A DNA stretch of 20,112 nt from an uncultured Lachnospiraceae bacterium (GTDB lineage: Bacteria > Bacillota > Clostridia > Lachnospirales > Lachnospiraceae). Under the pieces are notes generated by a model. It made no database searches and was not told the DNA's origin. It worked only from the letters and a program-made list of their open reading frames with translations. The translations under genes and the position numbers were made by a program. Shown piece after piece: positions 7,446-14,342 of the stretch (the first letter of the stretch is position 1; each line of letters begins with the position of its first letter). The DNA lies in contig CAJUPT010000048.1 in assembly GCA_910588405.1 (NCBI GenBank), positions 8,306-28,417 on the forward strand, given 5' to 3'.

Positions 7446-7461
7446 TTAGTTCCGCAACTCC
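7446..7461. repeat. 16-base repeat, copy covering the recU stop codon
   Basis: Identical to 7346-7361. Here the repeat supplies the last codons and the TAA stop of recU (LELRN then stop). Between the two copies lies an 84-base spacer with a CCAAG/CTTGG hairpin near hisZ. Confidence 0.75.
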
Positions 7462-7979
7462 AAATCCCGTTTTAGCGCTTCCAGATAGTGAACTGGTACG
7501 CCTTCATAAGAACGAATCTCATAGTCCAAATCAATTTCTGTAAGAAGAAAGCTTTTTCTTCCCCCTGTCTCTTTTCTCTGCCAGAAATCAAACAGCCGCT
7601 GAAACGGCAGATAAACAAACTTTTCAAGGTGCGTGTAATATAAAATCAAAAAAGCGACGCCGCTTTGTCTCTCAAACTCTTCCATAAACCGCACCTGGTG
7701 TTCATGGACATTCTGTAGAGGAAAGGTATCTGTATGGCACTCTTTCGCATCGAAGCAGACCGGTACGCCCTGTACCACTCCGATATAATCCACCGTACTT
7801 TTCCGGTCAAAATAAGCCAGGGTGATGTGCCTGTGCTCCGGGTCAATCTTAATTGGCTTAATAGGCGTAGGGACCTTCTGAATCAATGCCAGATGCTTAT
7901 CGCGATACTTTTCATTACTATAATTAATCAGTTCCTCCAGGGATGAACCCCGAAGGCCCCGGGAATTCCACGTAGCCAT
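7446..7979 (-). CDS. recU: RecU-family Holliday junction resolvase
   Basis: RecU cleaves four-way DNA junctions during recombination and repair in Firmicutes. The 177-residue product carries the nuclease core STVDYIGVVQGVPVCFDAKE, with Asp64, Asp77 and Lys79 at the metal-binding and catalytic positions. The family usually has Glu where Asp77 stands, a conservative change. FPLQNVHEHQVRFMEEF and FLILYY follow, as in other RecU proteins, and LIQKVPTPIKPIKID near residue 40 matches the N-terminal part. The start at 7979 has GAGG four bases upstream and lies inside the end of the pseudouridine synthase gene (56-base overlap), so the two are probably translated from one message. The gene ends within the 16-base repeat. 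Confidence 0.93.
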   Translation of the reverse strand: MATWNSRGLRGSSLEELINYSNEKYRDKHLALIQKVPTPIKPIKIDPEHRHITLAYFDRKSTVDYIGVVQGVPVCFDAKECHTDTFPLQNVHEHQVRFMEEFERQSGVAFLILYYTHLEKFVYLPFQRLFDFWQRKETGGRKSFLLTEIDLDYEIRSYEGVPVHYLEALKRDLELRN

Positions 7980-9144
7980 GCATCCTCTTTCCTGACATAA
8001 ATTTCACTTTACGATTTTTAAGCTCTGCAGGAACAGGAATCCCTACACCGTCCAGCACCTTCAAAAACCGCGGCTCCAACGGCGCTGTAAATTCCTTCCC
8101 TGCCAGCCCGGGAAACGGACAGTTGTCCGCCGGCATGACAAACCTCCCCGCATGGAGCAGCTGGCCTTTTAAACCGTATTTCCGGGAAAATTCCCGGTTA
8201 ATCTCCTGATTTCCATATTTAGGATCACCGATAATACAATGCCCCTCTGCACTTAAATGCGCCCGGATCTGATGGCTTCTTCCGGTAATCAGATGAATCT
8301 CCAGCAGCGTACAGCCGCCGCCGTATCCCAGCGGACGGTATACCGTTTCAATATATCTGGCAGTTTCTTTGCGGCAGGTATTTTCAGCGCTTTCTCTTCT
8401 GGCTTCATAAACGCTGCCCGGCAAAAAAGCATCCTTTTTATTGAAATCTTCCCGAGACATGCCGCCTTGGACAGAGAAAACCCGCACCTGGTTTGTATTT
8501 GTATCTTTTACCAGATACCCCTTTAATTGCCGCGCTTCCTTCACCTGCCCCCATACCAGTGCATAATACAGCTTTTTCCCCGTCCTGTCCTTCAGAATCC
8601 GCGACAGCCCCTGCAGCCCTTTCAGGGAAATCCCCGCCAGTACGATGCCGCTGGTATTGCGGTCCAGACGGTTGCAGACGGAAGGCTTCTGCATCTTAAG
8701 CTGGTCTTCTGTCATTCTCCCGGAGTTCAAAAGCCATGCGATCATATGCTCATTTAGAGAGATATCTTCCGGTTTCGCTTTCTGGGTCAGCATGCCCCAA
8801 GGTTTGCTCAGCACAAGGATATTCTCATCCTTGTAAATAAGAGTAAACGGATCGCCATCCGCAATGCTTTCCCCATAACACAGGCCATCAGTCCTGACAA
8901 ACTTTCCAAATGTCTCATTGCCAGTCCCGACAAATTTTTCAATCGTTTCATCCGCCAGATATAATGTCAGCGAATCCCCCTCTGCCAGCCGCTCCGAGCC
9001 CTCCGCCTTTTTCCCATTCAGCACGATATTTTTCTTTCTCAGCATTTTATAAAAAAAGCTTTTGGGGGCCAGGCTCATATATTTCCCAAGAAACTTATCC
9101 AGCCTTTGTCCCGCCTCCCGCTCCGTAATTTCGATTGTTTTCAT
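7924..9144 (-). CDS. RluA-family RNA pseudouridine synthase
   Basis: The 406-residue protein should convert specific uridines in rRNA or tRNA to pseudouridine. Residues about 10-65 form an S4-type RNA-binding domain (RLDKFLGKYM, MLRKKNIVLNGKKAEG). The catalytic core follows with ILVLSKPWGMLTQ, the active-site motif NRLDRNTSG with Asp161 as the nucleophile, and HLITGRSHQIRAHL. The C-terminal 40 residues are basic and extend past the usual core. Which uridine is modified cannot be told from sequence (RluC, RluD or YlyB type). The AGGA upstream of the start is about 11 bases away, so translation initiation may be weak. A promoter at 9263-9291 gives a 110-base leader. recU overlaps its 3' end. 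Confidence 0.92.
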   Translation of the reverse strand: MKTIEITEREAGQRLDKFLGKYMSLAPKSFFYKMLRKKNIVLNGKKAEGSERLAEGDSLTLYLADETIEKFVGTGNETFGKFVRTDGLCYGESIADGDPFTLIYKDENILVLSKPWGMLTQKAKPEDISLNEHMIAWLLNSGRMTEDQLKMQKPSVCNRLDRNTSGIVLAGISLKGLQGLSRILKDRTGKKLYYALVWGQVKEARQLKGYLVKDTNTNQVRVFSVQGGMSREDFNKKDAFLPGSVYEARRESAENTCRKETARYIETVYRPLGYGGGCTLLEIHLITGRSHQIRAHLSAEGHCIIGDPKYGNQEINREFSRKYGLKGQLLHAGRFVMPADNCPFPGLAGKEFTAPLEPRFLKVLDGVGIPVPAELKNRKVKFMSGKRMHGYVEFPGPSGFIPGGTD

Positions 9145-9262
9145 TGATGCTTTATTCCTGCTTCCGATACGCCTGCCGCGCCACCTTTGTCATTTTAATC
9201 ATTCGCTATTCATTTAGAACGGGCTTCTGCCTCACTGATCCCGCCGCATATTTTACTTCCCT

Positions 9263-9291
9263 ATGTTATCACTGTTTCACCTCAGAAGCAA
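9263..9291 (-). promoter_or_regulatory. Promoter of the pseudouridine synthase gene, shared module
   Basis: TTGCTT (9286-9291), 17 bases, then TAACAT (9263-9268) with TG one base before the -10. The surrounding 53 bases are almost the same as those upstream of the HAD gene at 18376-18404, with identical spacing. The rest of the 9145-9482 gap holds only the terminator at 9359-9398; I see nothing else in it. Confidence 0.65.
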
Positions 9292-9358
9292 GACTTATAT
9301 TTCTGCTTAAATCAACAGCCCTCAGCCTCCCCCGAAAACAGGATTCCCTTCACACCCG

Positions 9359-9398
9359 AAAAAAACAGAACCACCCATCAGACAGGTGATCCTGTTTT
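9359..9398 (-). terminator. Rho-independent terminator after the minus-strand URO-D gene
   Basis: On the minus strand AACAGGATCACC pairs with GGTGGTTCTGTT around a nine-base loop, a 12-bp stem including two G-U pairs, followed by seven T (9359-9365). It lies 84 bases past the stop codon of the gene ending at 9483. Confidence 0.82.
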
Positions 9399-9482
9399 CC
9401 CACGCAAGAACTATTGCATTTTACCGTATTAATTTTAACAATGCTATTTCAGAATGGCTTTGTCCTATTACAACCCTATATC

Positions 9483-10553
9483 TCACTCTCCGCACAGATA
9501 AATTCTGCTTTGGCGGTACAGTGCTTCTACCAATTTCCGGGATGCCAGCCTGATATTTGCGACAATCGGATACTTTCCGTACTGTGTGACAAACGCCTTT
9601 GCGGCCGCTTCGATCTCATCGTCGGACGCATCCTCGGGAAGCTCGGGAACATCCACGCCGAGAATGATATCCTTGCCGTATTTTTCATACAGCATCGCTT
9701 TGTCATTCATCGGCTGACCGCTCCACATATCCACGCCGGCCTCGATCATAGCGGGAACCAGCAGTTCATTTTTGCCGCAGGAGTGCTGCTGAAAGATCAG
9801 TCCCTTTGAATGACAAAAATCAGCGATCCTGCGAATATAGGGAACAATCATCTCGCGACAGGTCTCAATCGAGAAAAACGGCGCTCTCTGACTGCCCCAG
9901 TCGTCATGGAACAATACTTCCTTTACATCCAACGCATCGATATATTTTTGTATCATGGCAATATACATGTCCGCCAGCTTGTCAAACAGTTCATGAACAG
10001 CCGGCTTCTGCTCTTCATCCACCAGCGCCACCAAAGCGCCCTCAAAATCCATAAAAGAGATCAGCCGTTCAAACATCCCGTTTTGAAAACAGCATCCAAC
10101 CACACGGGTCTCGCTCTTAAACGGCGCGTTCAGCTTTGCAACCGACTCCCAGTCCATTGCGTTTACATCTGGAAATGTGATTTTATCATGCCATTCCGTC
10201 GCATCGTCCAGGGCCGGATTGCCCGGTTTTACCATGGAGCCGCCTGCAACGGGCACATACACCCATTCAATTCCGAACAGGTCCGGTCCGCCTTTTTCTT
10301 CGTCAGGCTGGGCCGGCCCCAGATCCCGGATCTCCGCCCTCGCCACATGATCCGGATTAATGCGGGACTCAATATTAATAATATCGCTGGACACAGGCAT
10401 CCACAGATTTTCGCCCTTCAAAGCGGCGAACATATTTTCGCTTACCGTGATCGGCGTGTTATAAATCGGCGTATCCGAAAGAAAAGATACCGTTGTATTT
10501 AAAAACTGCCCTTTTATCTCTAATTCCTCAGAGCGATATGGAATTTTATTCAT
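9483..10553 (-). CDS. Uroporphyrinogen-decarboxylase/MtaA-type protein, paralog B
   Basis: The 356-residue TIM-barrel protein belongs to the URO-D superfamily that includes MtaA and MtbA, zinc-dependent corrinoid methyltransferases. His257 and Cys259 (QQHSCGKN) match the His-x-Cys zinc motif. The third zinc ligand, expected near the C-terminus, is not evident: paralog A has Cys340 in VIANCM where this protein has Ile334 in VANIRL. Shared blocks with paralog A are VPVAGGSMVKPG, FERLISFMDFEGA and FHDDWGSQRAPFFS. It is not HemE, as the RQAGR-type substrate motif is absent. The start at 10553 has AGGAGG six bases upstream; an extension to 10589 reads through that site. It follows the GPH transporter on the same strand. 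I infer a role in using the transported compound; the substrate is unknown. Confidence 0.85.
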   Translation of the reverse strand: MNKIPYRSEELEIKGQFLNTTVSFLSDTPIYNTPITVSENMFAALKGENLWMPVSSDIINIESRINPDHVARAEIRDLGPAQPDEEKGGPDLFGIEWVYVPVAGGSMVKPGNPALDDATEWHDKITFPDVNAMDWESVAKLNAPFKSETRVVGCCFQNGMFERLISFMDFEGALVALVDEEQKPAVHELFDKLADMYIAMIQKYIDALDVKEVLFHDDWGSQRAPFFSIETCREMIVPYIRRIADFCHSKGLIFQQHSCGKNELLVPAMIEAGVDMWSGQPMNDKAMLYEKYGKDIILGVDVPELPEDASDDEIEAAAKAFVTQYGKYPIVANIRLASRKLVEALYRQSRIYLCGE

Positions 10554-10554
10554 T

Positions 10555-10606
10555 CTTTCCTCCTTCTTGACACAGCCTCTCTGCGTCATCCAGGTAAATT
10601 TGGAAG
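10555..10606. repeat. Imperfect tandem repeat, copy 1
   Basis: About 52 bases that match 10619-10668 with small changes (shared CTTTCCT, TGACACAGC, GTCA and TTTGAAG-type blocks). On the minus strand this copy supplies the AGGAGGAAAG ribosome site of the URO-D gene. Confidence 0.6.
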
Positions 10607-10618
10607 TTTACTTCCAAA
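10599..10618. repeat. Perfect 9-2-9 inverted repeat
   Basis: TTTGGAAGT, two bases, ACTTCCAAA. It lies exactly at the junction of the two tandem copies between the transporter and paralog B. It could be an operator or an mRNA hairpin that separates expression of the two genes. Confidence 0.65.
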
Positions 10619-10668
10619 CTTTCCTCTTTCCTGACACAGCTCACCGTGTCGTCAGGGTAGATTTGAAG
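10619..10668. repeat. Imperfect tandem repeat, copy 2
   Basis: Second copy of the 50-52 base unit. It contains a GAGGAAAG sequence resembling a ribosome site but with no start codon after it. It begins where the 9-2-9 dyad ends and stops 14 bases short of the transporter stop codon. Confidence 0.6.
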
Positions 10669-10682
10669 GTTTCCTCTATGAT

Positions 10683-12068
10683 TTATTTAGCAGCCTCTTC
10701 CTTTTCCCGGGCCTCGTTTGCTTCCGCATAGAATCTGGCCTGATCATCGGTCAGCTTGTAGCCAAAAAATGCGATCAAAGCGCCCGCTACCATAAACAGC
10801 GCCGGGAACAACCCAAGAACCATCATATATCTGGATACGAACTGTGCCGTAACTTCCATTCCTGCACTGTAGCCTGCCCAGGCCAAAAGATAGCCTACGA
10901 GGGAACCGCCTACCGCAAAACCGATCTTAGTAGGAAGATTCATTACAGTCAATGCCATGGTACGGTTATCCTGTCCGGATGTATAGTAACCATACTCGCC
11001 GCAGTCAAGATAATAATTTGCCGTCATGGACTGGTACACATACTGAGCGGCCTGTGCGGTACACATAAACACCACCACAAACCAGAGGCTCTTTAAGCCA
11101 AGCAGCCACATACCTACGGTGGAAATCGCATACAGGCTAAAGCCGATCACCATAGCTCCCTTCTTGCCAAACTTACGCCCAATCGCAGGAACGCAGAGAC
11201 TGGCCAGAAACGCCACGATACTTCTTGCGGTCAGCGCGATGGTCATCATCTCAAAGCGTCCGGTCACGACACGGAAATAGTAGGCCGTAACGCCGCTGTA
11301 AATCTGGGTGCCAATGGTAAACAGTGTAAACGCGCAGAATAAAATGATCATCTGCTTGTTGGTCAGGATGGATTTTACCATCTCTCCAACCGTGGGGACG
11401 CGTTTTCTTGCGCTGGGATCTCCCGGCGGATCAAACTTGCCTGCTCGTTTCACAAAGATCACATTACAGATTAAGAAGAACGTAGAGAACAGAACTGTAG
11501 CCGCAAAATAGCCTTTCGCCTCGCCGAAAACCTTACCCGTCGCAGTGATCACGGGCAGAATAATCGCAGAACCGATAATCGATACGGCCGCACCCACCTG
11601 AGACTGCCTGGTCGTCACTTTTTTTCTGTCTTCCATATTGGCGCCGCACATCTTCGGAATAATCGCGCCTCTGGCCGTCGCGTTAAAATTCATGGAGCCG
11701 TGGAACATAATATAACCGATGCAGACGATAACAGCTCTTTGCACCGGATCATGAACGAAGGCTGTCGTGTCAAACATCTGAATCAGCATACCGAAGAACA
11801 GCGTGCCGGTCAGCAGTCTTAACCAGGATACGTACTTACCATGCTTCATATTGGATTTCTCAATAATCACGCCCGCAATCAGGCTGATCAGGAAATCAGC
11901 GGTTTTCGCTACCAGCATACAGGTTCCGTACAATACTGGCGAAATGCCCAGATAATCGGTCATAAACAATGTCAGGTAAAGCACTTGGACGGTGAAGGCC
12001 ATCGTCAAAGCGCCTTGGGCCAACGCATAAATATTAATATCAAAACTGGTTAATTTGGGTTTTTCCAT
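10683..12068 (-). CDS. GPH-family (MFS) cation-coupled transporter
   Basis: The 461-residue integral membrane protein has about 12 hydrophobic segments spread along its whole length. It resembles the glycoside-pentoside-hexuronide:cation symporters (MelB type): an N-terminal FDINIYALAQGALTMAF, then LYLTLFMTDYLGISP, and the loop after the fourth segment with NFNATARGAIIPKM and EDRKKVTTRQSQVGA, which has the RxxxxxxR-type spacing seen in that family. A cytoplasmic central loop (GDPSARKRVPTVGEM) and a charged C-terminus are also typical. The start at 12068 has AGGAGG six bases upstream. The adjacent URO-D genes suggest it imports their substrate, which may not be a sugar; that is inference. The gene is preceded by a leader with competing hairpins. 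Confidence 0.88.
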   Translation of the reverse strand: MEKPKLTSFDINIYALAQGALTMAFTVQVLYLTLFMTDYLGISPVLYGTCMLVAKTADFLISLIAGVIIEKSNMKHGKYVSWLRLLTGTLFFGMLIQMFDTTAFVHDPVQRAVIVCIGYIMFHGSMNFNATARGAIIPKMCGANMEDRKKVTTRQSQVGAAVSIIGSAIILPVITATGKVFGEAKGYFAATVLFSTFFLICNVIFVKRAGKFDPPGDPSARKRVPTVGEMVKSILTNKQMIILFCAFTLFTIGTQIYSGVTAYYFRVVTGRFEMMTIALTARSIVAFLASLCVPAIGRKFGKKGAMVIGFSLYAISTVGMWLLGLKSLWFVVVFMCTAQAAQYVYQSMTANYYLDCGEYGYYTSGQDNRTMALTVMNLPTKIGFAVGGSLVGYLLAWAGYSAGMEVTAQFVSRYMMVLGLFPALFMVAGALIAFFGYKLTDDQARFYAEANEAREKEEAAK

Positions 12069-12108
12069 AAAATACCTCCTTTTTTGCTAACTCCTGCCCC
12101 GACGGAAC

Positions 12109-12162
12109 CTTTCCCTTAAACCGTAACGAAAAAGCGGAGTCCATTTCCCCTTTGAGGGAAAG
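12109..12162 (-). promoter_or_regulatory. Leader of the transporter gene with two mutually exclusive hairpins
   Basis: The 386-base gap 12069-12454 holds this leader, a dyad, a doubtful short frame and a hairpin behind the regulator. Here CTTTCCCTCAAA (minus strand of 12151-12162) can pair either with the near GGGGAAA (12144-12150) or with the far TTTAAGGGAAAG (12109-12120; 11 of 12 positions). The two pairings use the same strand and cannot coexist. I do not recognise a known riboswitch. Confidence 0.4.
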
Positions 12163-12188
12163 TCAACTCTCCCTCGCTTGCTACGAAA

Positions 12189-12206
12189 GACATTTTAACA
12201 AATGTC
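12189..12206. promoter_or_regulatory. Dyad upstream of the transporter
   Basis: GACATTT, four bases, AAATGTC: a perfect 7-bp inverted repeat about 120 bases before the transporter start. It shares the GACAT/ATGTC half-sites with the dyad at 14220-14232 upstream of the divergent URO-D gene, though the spacing differs. A binding site for the locus regulator is plausible. Confidence 0.45.
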
Positions 12207-12405
12207 CTATAAGGTGAAAATCCGAATAATGAATTAAGTATGCACAAGAAATTAGTCAAAATGTAGCGTTTAAAAAAGAATAAATGATTATTTATGGATA
12301 TTTTGACGATATCTTTTCTGCGAGCTCCGGATAAACGCCATCAATATGCAGGAATTTATCCTTAAGAAATTGTACGAGATACGCTAACAGTCCGGAGAAG
12401 AGCAA

Positions 12406-12438
12406 AGGACGTCGTCCGGTCAACCGGAACAACGTCCT
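12406..12438 (-). terminator. Hairpin, probable terminator behind the regulator
   Basis: AGGACGT and ACGTCCT arms with an inner CCGG/CCGG pairing form a long stem 17 bases past the regulator stop codon (12455). On the minus strand it is followed by TTTGCTCTTCTC, pyrimidine-rich but without a proper T-run, so termination may be weak. Confidence 0.5.
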
Positions 12439-12454
12439 CTGCAAAAGTAATCAT

Positions 12455-13246
12455 TTAGCCCACGGTAAAGGGGAGAAGGCCCTTGGCCTCCATCAGGTAG
12501 AAAGATATAAGGATATGTAGCCGCACAGATTCTTCTTCCAGATCGATGCCACACAAAATTTCAATACGTTTGATACGTACGGAAAAGGTTGATCGGTGAA
12601 TATACAGCATACTGCTGGCCTGGAGCACATTATACCGGCAGCGAATAAAAACCCGAAGCGTTTTGCACAGTTCCGTACCGTTTTCCCTATCATAGCTGAG
12701 CAAGGTACGAATACACGGATGCGCCAGATCCTCCCATCTGAAGCTGGATGTGCAGTTTTCAATGATATAATCCAGGGCACATTCGGAGAATCGGAAAATC
12801 TTCTTGACAGACTGACGTTTCACACCGGTGCGCACGGCCGTAGCCGCCTGCTGCAAAGAGACAGGGAGGCTGTAAAGATCATTGCACATACAGCTGATGC
12901 CCGCCTTTGCCTGGAAACTTACCAGGATTTCCTGCAGCACTGGCAAAAACGGAAGAAAAACCTTTTCATCGGAGGATGGCAAATGCGCGACCAAAGCGAT
13001 CCCATGTCCCAGGACGACACCCCTAGAATCAGTATCGCACAGAACCGTCCGGCATCTGTTTTCCAACAGCGTGACAAGATATTCACCCTTAGAGGAAAGA
13101 CTCAGCCTGTTCTCAAAGGGAATGTAACACAGAATATAATTATCATATGGCTTCCAGTATGTCTGTGCTGCCAGAGCGGCGATTTGCTCATGTGTATATG
13201 AAAAATTTATACCCCCCCCCGCACATTTCTGAGCCCAGCAGCGCAT
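12455..13246 (-). CDS. PucR/CdaR-type regulator, C-terminal part with helix-turn-helix (frame-shifted)
   Basis: This frame carries the C-terminal half of the regulator whose N-terminal half is at 13188-14009. The family sign is the PucR-type helix-turn-helix near the end: CRYNVLQASSMLYIHRST, FSVRIKRIEILCGIDLEEE, then a helix RLHILISFYLMEAKG. The upstream 150 residues (YDNYILCYIPFENRLSLSSK onward) would be the middle domain. The nominal ATG at 13246 has no ribosome site and reads 25 bases of sequence that belong to the other frame, so independent translation is unlikely. Removing one G from the nine-G run at 13212-13220 joins the two frames into one protein of 517 residues. Without the shift the DNA-binding part is not made. 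Confidence 0.75.
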   Translation of the reverse strand: MRCWAQKCAGGGINFSYTHEQIAALAAQTYWKPYDNYILCYIPFENRLSLSSKGEYLVTLLENRCRTVLCDTDSRGVVLGHGIALVAHLPSSDEKVFLPFLPVLQEILVSFQAKAGISCMCNDLYSLPVSLQQAATAVRTGVKRQSVKKIFRFSECALDYIIENCTSSFRWEDLAHPCIRTLLSYDRENGTELCKTLRVFIRCRYNVLQASSMLYIHRSTFSVRIKRIEILCGIDLEEESVRLHILISFYLMEAKGLLPFTVG

Positions 13247-14009
13247 ACAGGAGTACGCGGAGCATGTTATATTCTCGGGAACCCACGGAGGAAATAGAGA
13301 AAAATCGATAGATCCGGCTAATATGGCGGCAAAGATTTTTCAGCAAAGTTAAATCTGCGCTATCCGGAACAATCTCCGCAGGCACTATGGCTAGCAGCTT
13401 GCCCCGATAGTCATCGCCATAGTAAAAATTAAAAAAATAGCCGTGAAAGCCTGTGACCTCATTGCGAAAATACCGTGGGATATCCGTAGGCTGATCCATT
13501 CCCACAACACCGTCCTCCAGCAATCTGTCAACCAGAAGCTTTGCTTCCGCACCGCTGTTTTGTTCGCCGCTGCCAGCCAGCAGAATGTAGCTTTTATTCA
13601 GGTAGAAAAAAGAAAAGGGCAGTTCCCGCCGCCCCAGATCCAAAAGGATTTGGATATCCATCTGATCATCCACAGCCGTATCTAACAGCGCATCCCATCG
13701 CAGAATCGAAAAAAAAACGCTTTGCACCATATTAAACAATACACGCAAATCTGTGACATCCGTGACGATCAGATCACAGGATACCTCTTCCGGTTTAAAG
13801 GTAGGCTCTCCCGCGCAAATGATGTTCATTCCGTAAAGGACCTCCCGGCGAAGCTCGGTTCCCAGAGCAATACACACATATTCAGAGGAAAGAGAGGAAC
13901 CGTCATAAACCATCGGGGCGGTTAAAAGGCGATCGTCAAATTCTTTTTTATTTGTTCGGCAGATACAGGAATGTCGCAGCTTTTTTGCCAGAATATTCAT
14001 GGTAATCAT
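13188..14009 (-). CDS. PucR/CdaR-type regulator, N-terminal part, ends soon after a nine-G run
   Basis: The 273-residue frame starts at 14009, four bases after AGAGG, and stops at 13188, a few codons after the G run (CGGG then YKFFIYT and stop). I recognise no named domain. The alpha/beta pattern (CDLIVTDVTDLRVLFNMVQS, FFYLNKSYILLAGSG, YYGDDYRGKLLAIVPAE) looks like a PucR-like sensory N-terminus followed by a GAF-like stretch. Because the helix-turn-helix is in the next frame, this product alone would lack DNA binding. The promoter at 14117-14145 lies upstream, and the plus-strand URO-D gene starts 333 bases away in the opposite direction. By analogy it would control the transporter and the two URO-D genes. 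Pseudogene, sequencing error and phase-variable gene are all possible. Confidence 0.75.
   Translation of the reverse strand: MITMNILAKKLRHSCICRTNKKEFDDRLLTAPMVYDGSSLSSEYVCIALGTELRREVLYGMNIICAGEPTFKPEEVSCDLIVTDVTDLRVLFNMVQSVFFSILRWDALLDTAVDDQMDIQILLDLGRRELPFSFFYLNKSYILLAGSGEQNSGAEAKLLVDRLLEDGVVGMDQPTDIPRYFRNEVTGFHGYFFNFYYGDDYRGKLLAIVPAEIVPDSADLTLLKNLCRHISRIYRFFSISSVGSREYNMLRVLLYALLGSEMCGGGYKFFIYT
13212..13220. repeat. Homopolymer run (nine C on plus, nine G on the coding strand) at the regulator frame break
   Basis: Nine identical bases sit exactly where the regulator switches frame. With eight G the codons read TGC GGG GGG GGT ATA and continue into the helix-turn-helix half; with nine they reach a TGA at 13188-13190. 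Runs of this length are prone to slipped-strand errors. Confidence 0.9.
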
Positions 14010-14037
14010 TTTACCTCTTGCCCCCTAATATATAAAA

Positions 14038-14091
14038 TCAAAATGTACATCCATAATGATCGGCATTAACGCGCCGTTTTCGGCAATACAT
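14038..14091 (-). other. Possible leader peptide in the regulator mRNA
   Basis: A perfect AGGAGG (14093-14098) lies in the regulator leader, about 85 bases before the real start. An ATG at 14091, only one base after the ribosome site, opens an 18-codon frame ending in TGA. A TTG at 14086 with better spacing opens a six-residue frame. The GCCG-AAAA-CGGC hairpin overlaps both. This may be translated; nothing proves it. Confidence 0.3.
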
Positions 14092-14116
14092 TCCTCCTGT
14101 GTTTTTACAGTTAAAA

Positions 14117-14145
14117 AACATACATGATTTCTGTTCCCTTGTCAA
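14117..14145 (-). promoter_or_regulatory. Promoter of the PucR-type regulator
   Basis: TTGACA (14140-14145), 17 bases, TATGTT (14117-14122), close to the sigma-A consensus. The leader to the start at 14009 is about 100 bases long. The promoter faces away from the plus-strand promoter at 14267-14295 within the same 333-base gap. Confidence 0.75.
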
Positions 14146-14170
14146 GTTATTTCTCTGAAATATCCACAAA

Positions 14171-14249
14171 ATTTTGCCGAGAGTTCCCAAAAAAAGATAA
14201 AAAATGCCTATAGGTCTTTAGACATAATGTCTTAATTATCCGGCAAAAT
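14171..14249. promoter_or_regulatory. Candidate operators in the divergent intergenic region
   Basis: ATTTTGCCG (14171-14179) and CGGCAAAAT (14241-14249) are perfect 9-base inverted copies 61 bases apart. Between them lies the perfect dyad AGACAT-A-ATGTCT (14220-14232), centred about 76 bases before the predicted plus-strand transcript start, a usual place for an activator. These are sequence patterns; no regulator binding is known. Confidence 0.45.
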
Positions 14250-14266
14250 ACACTATTATTTGCGGA

Positions 14267-14300
14267 TTGACCCGGCCTTCCAAACGCGATAAAATATCGC
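14267..14300 (+). promoter_or_regulatory. Promoter of the plus-strand URO-D gene with overlapping dyad
   Basis: TTGACC (14267-14272), 17 bases, TAAAAT (14290-14295). A dyad GCGATA-AAA-TATCGC (14286-14300) covers the -10 box and could be a repressor site. The leader is about 40 bases and ends in AGGAGG (14330-14335), seven bases before the start. Confidence 0.72.
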
Positions 14301-14342
14301 TGGGAACAAACGGAATTATTTTTACTAAGAGGAGGAAACAGA

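Noticed and set aside
9334..9399. 11-base inverted pair GAAAACAGGAT/ATCCTGTTTTC as a larger palindrome
   Set aside because: The right arm pairs better with the closer segment to give the terminator at 9359-9398. The outer pairing needs a 44-base loop.
12596..13201. Plus-strand 201-codon frame opposite the regulator
   Set aside because: It is antisense to the PucR-type C-terminal half, which carries a recognisable helix-turn-helix.
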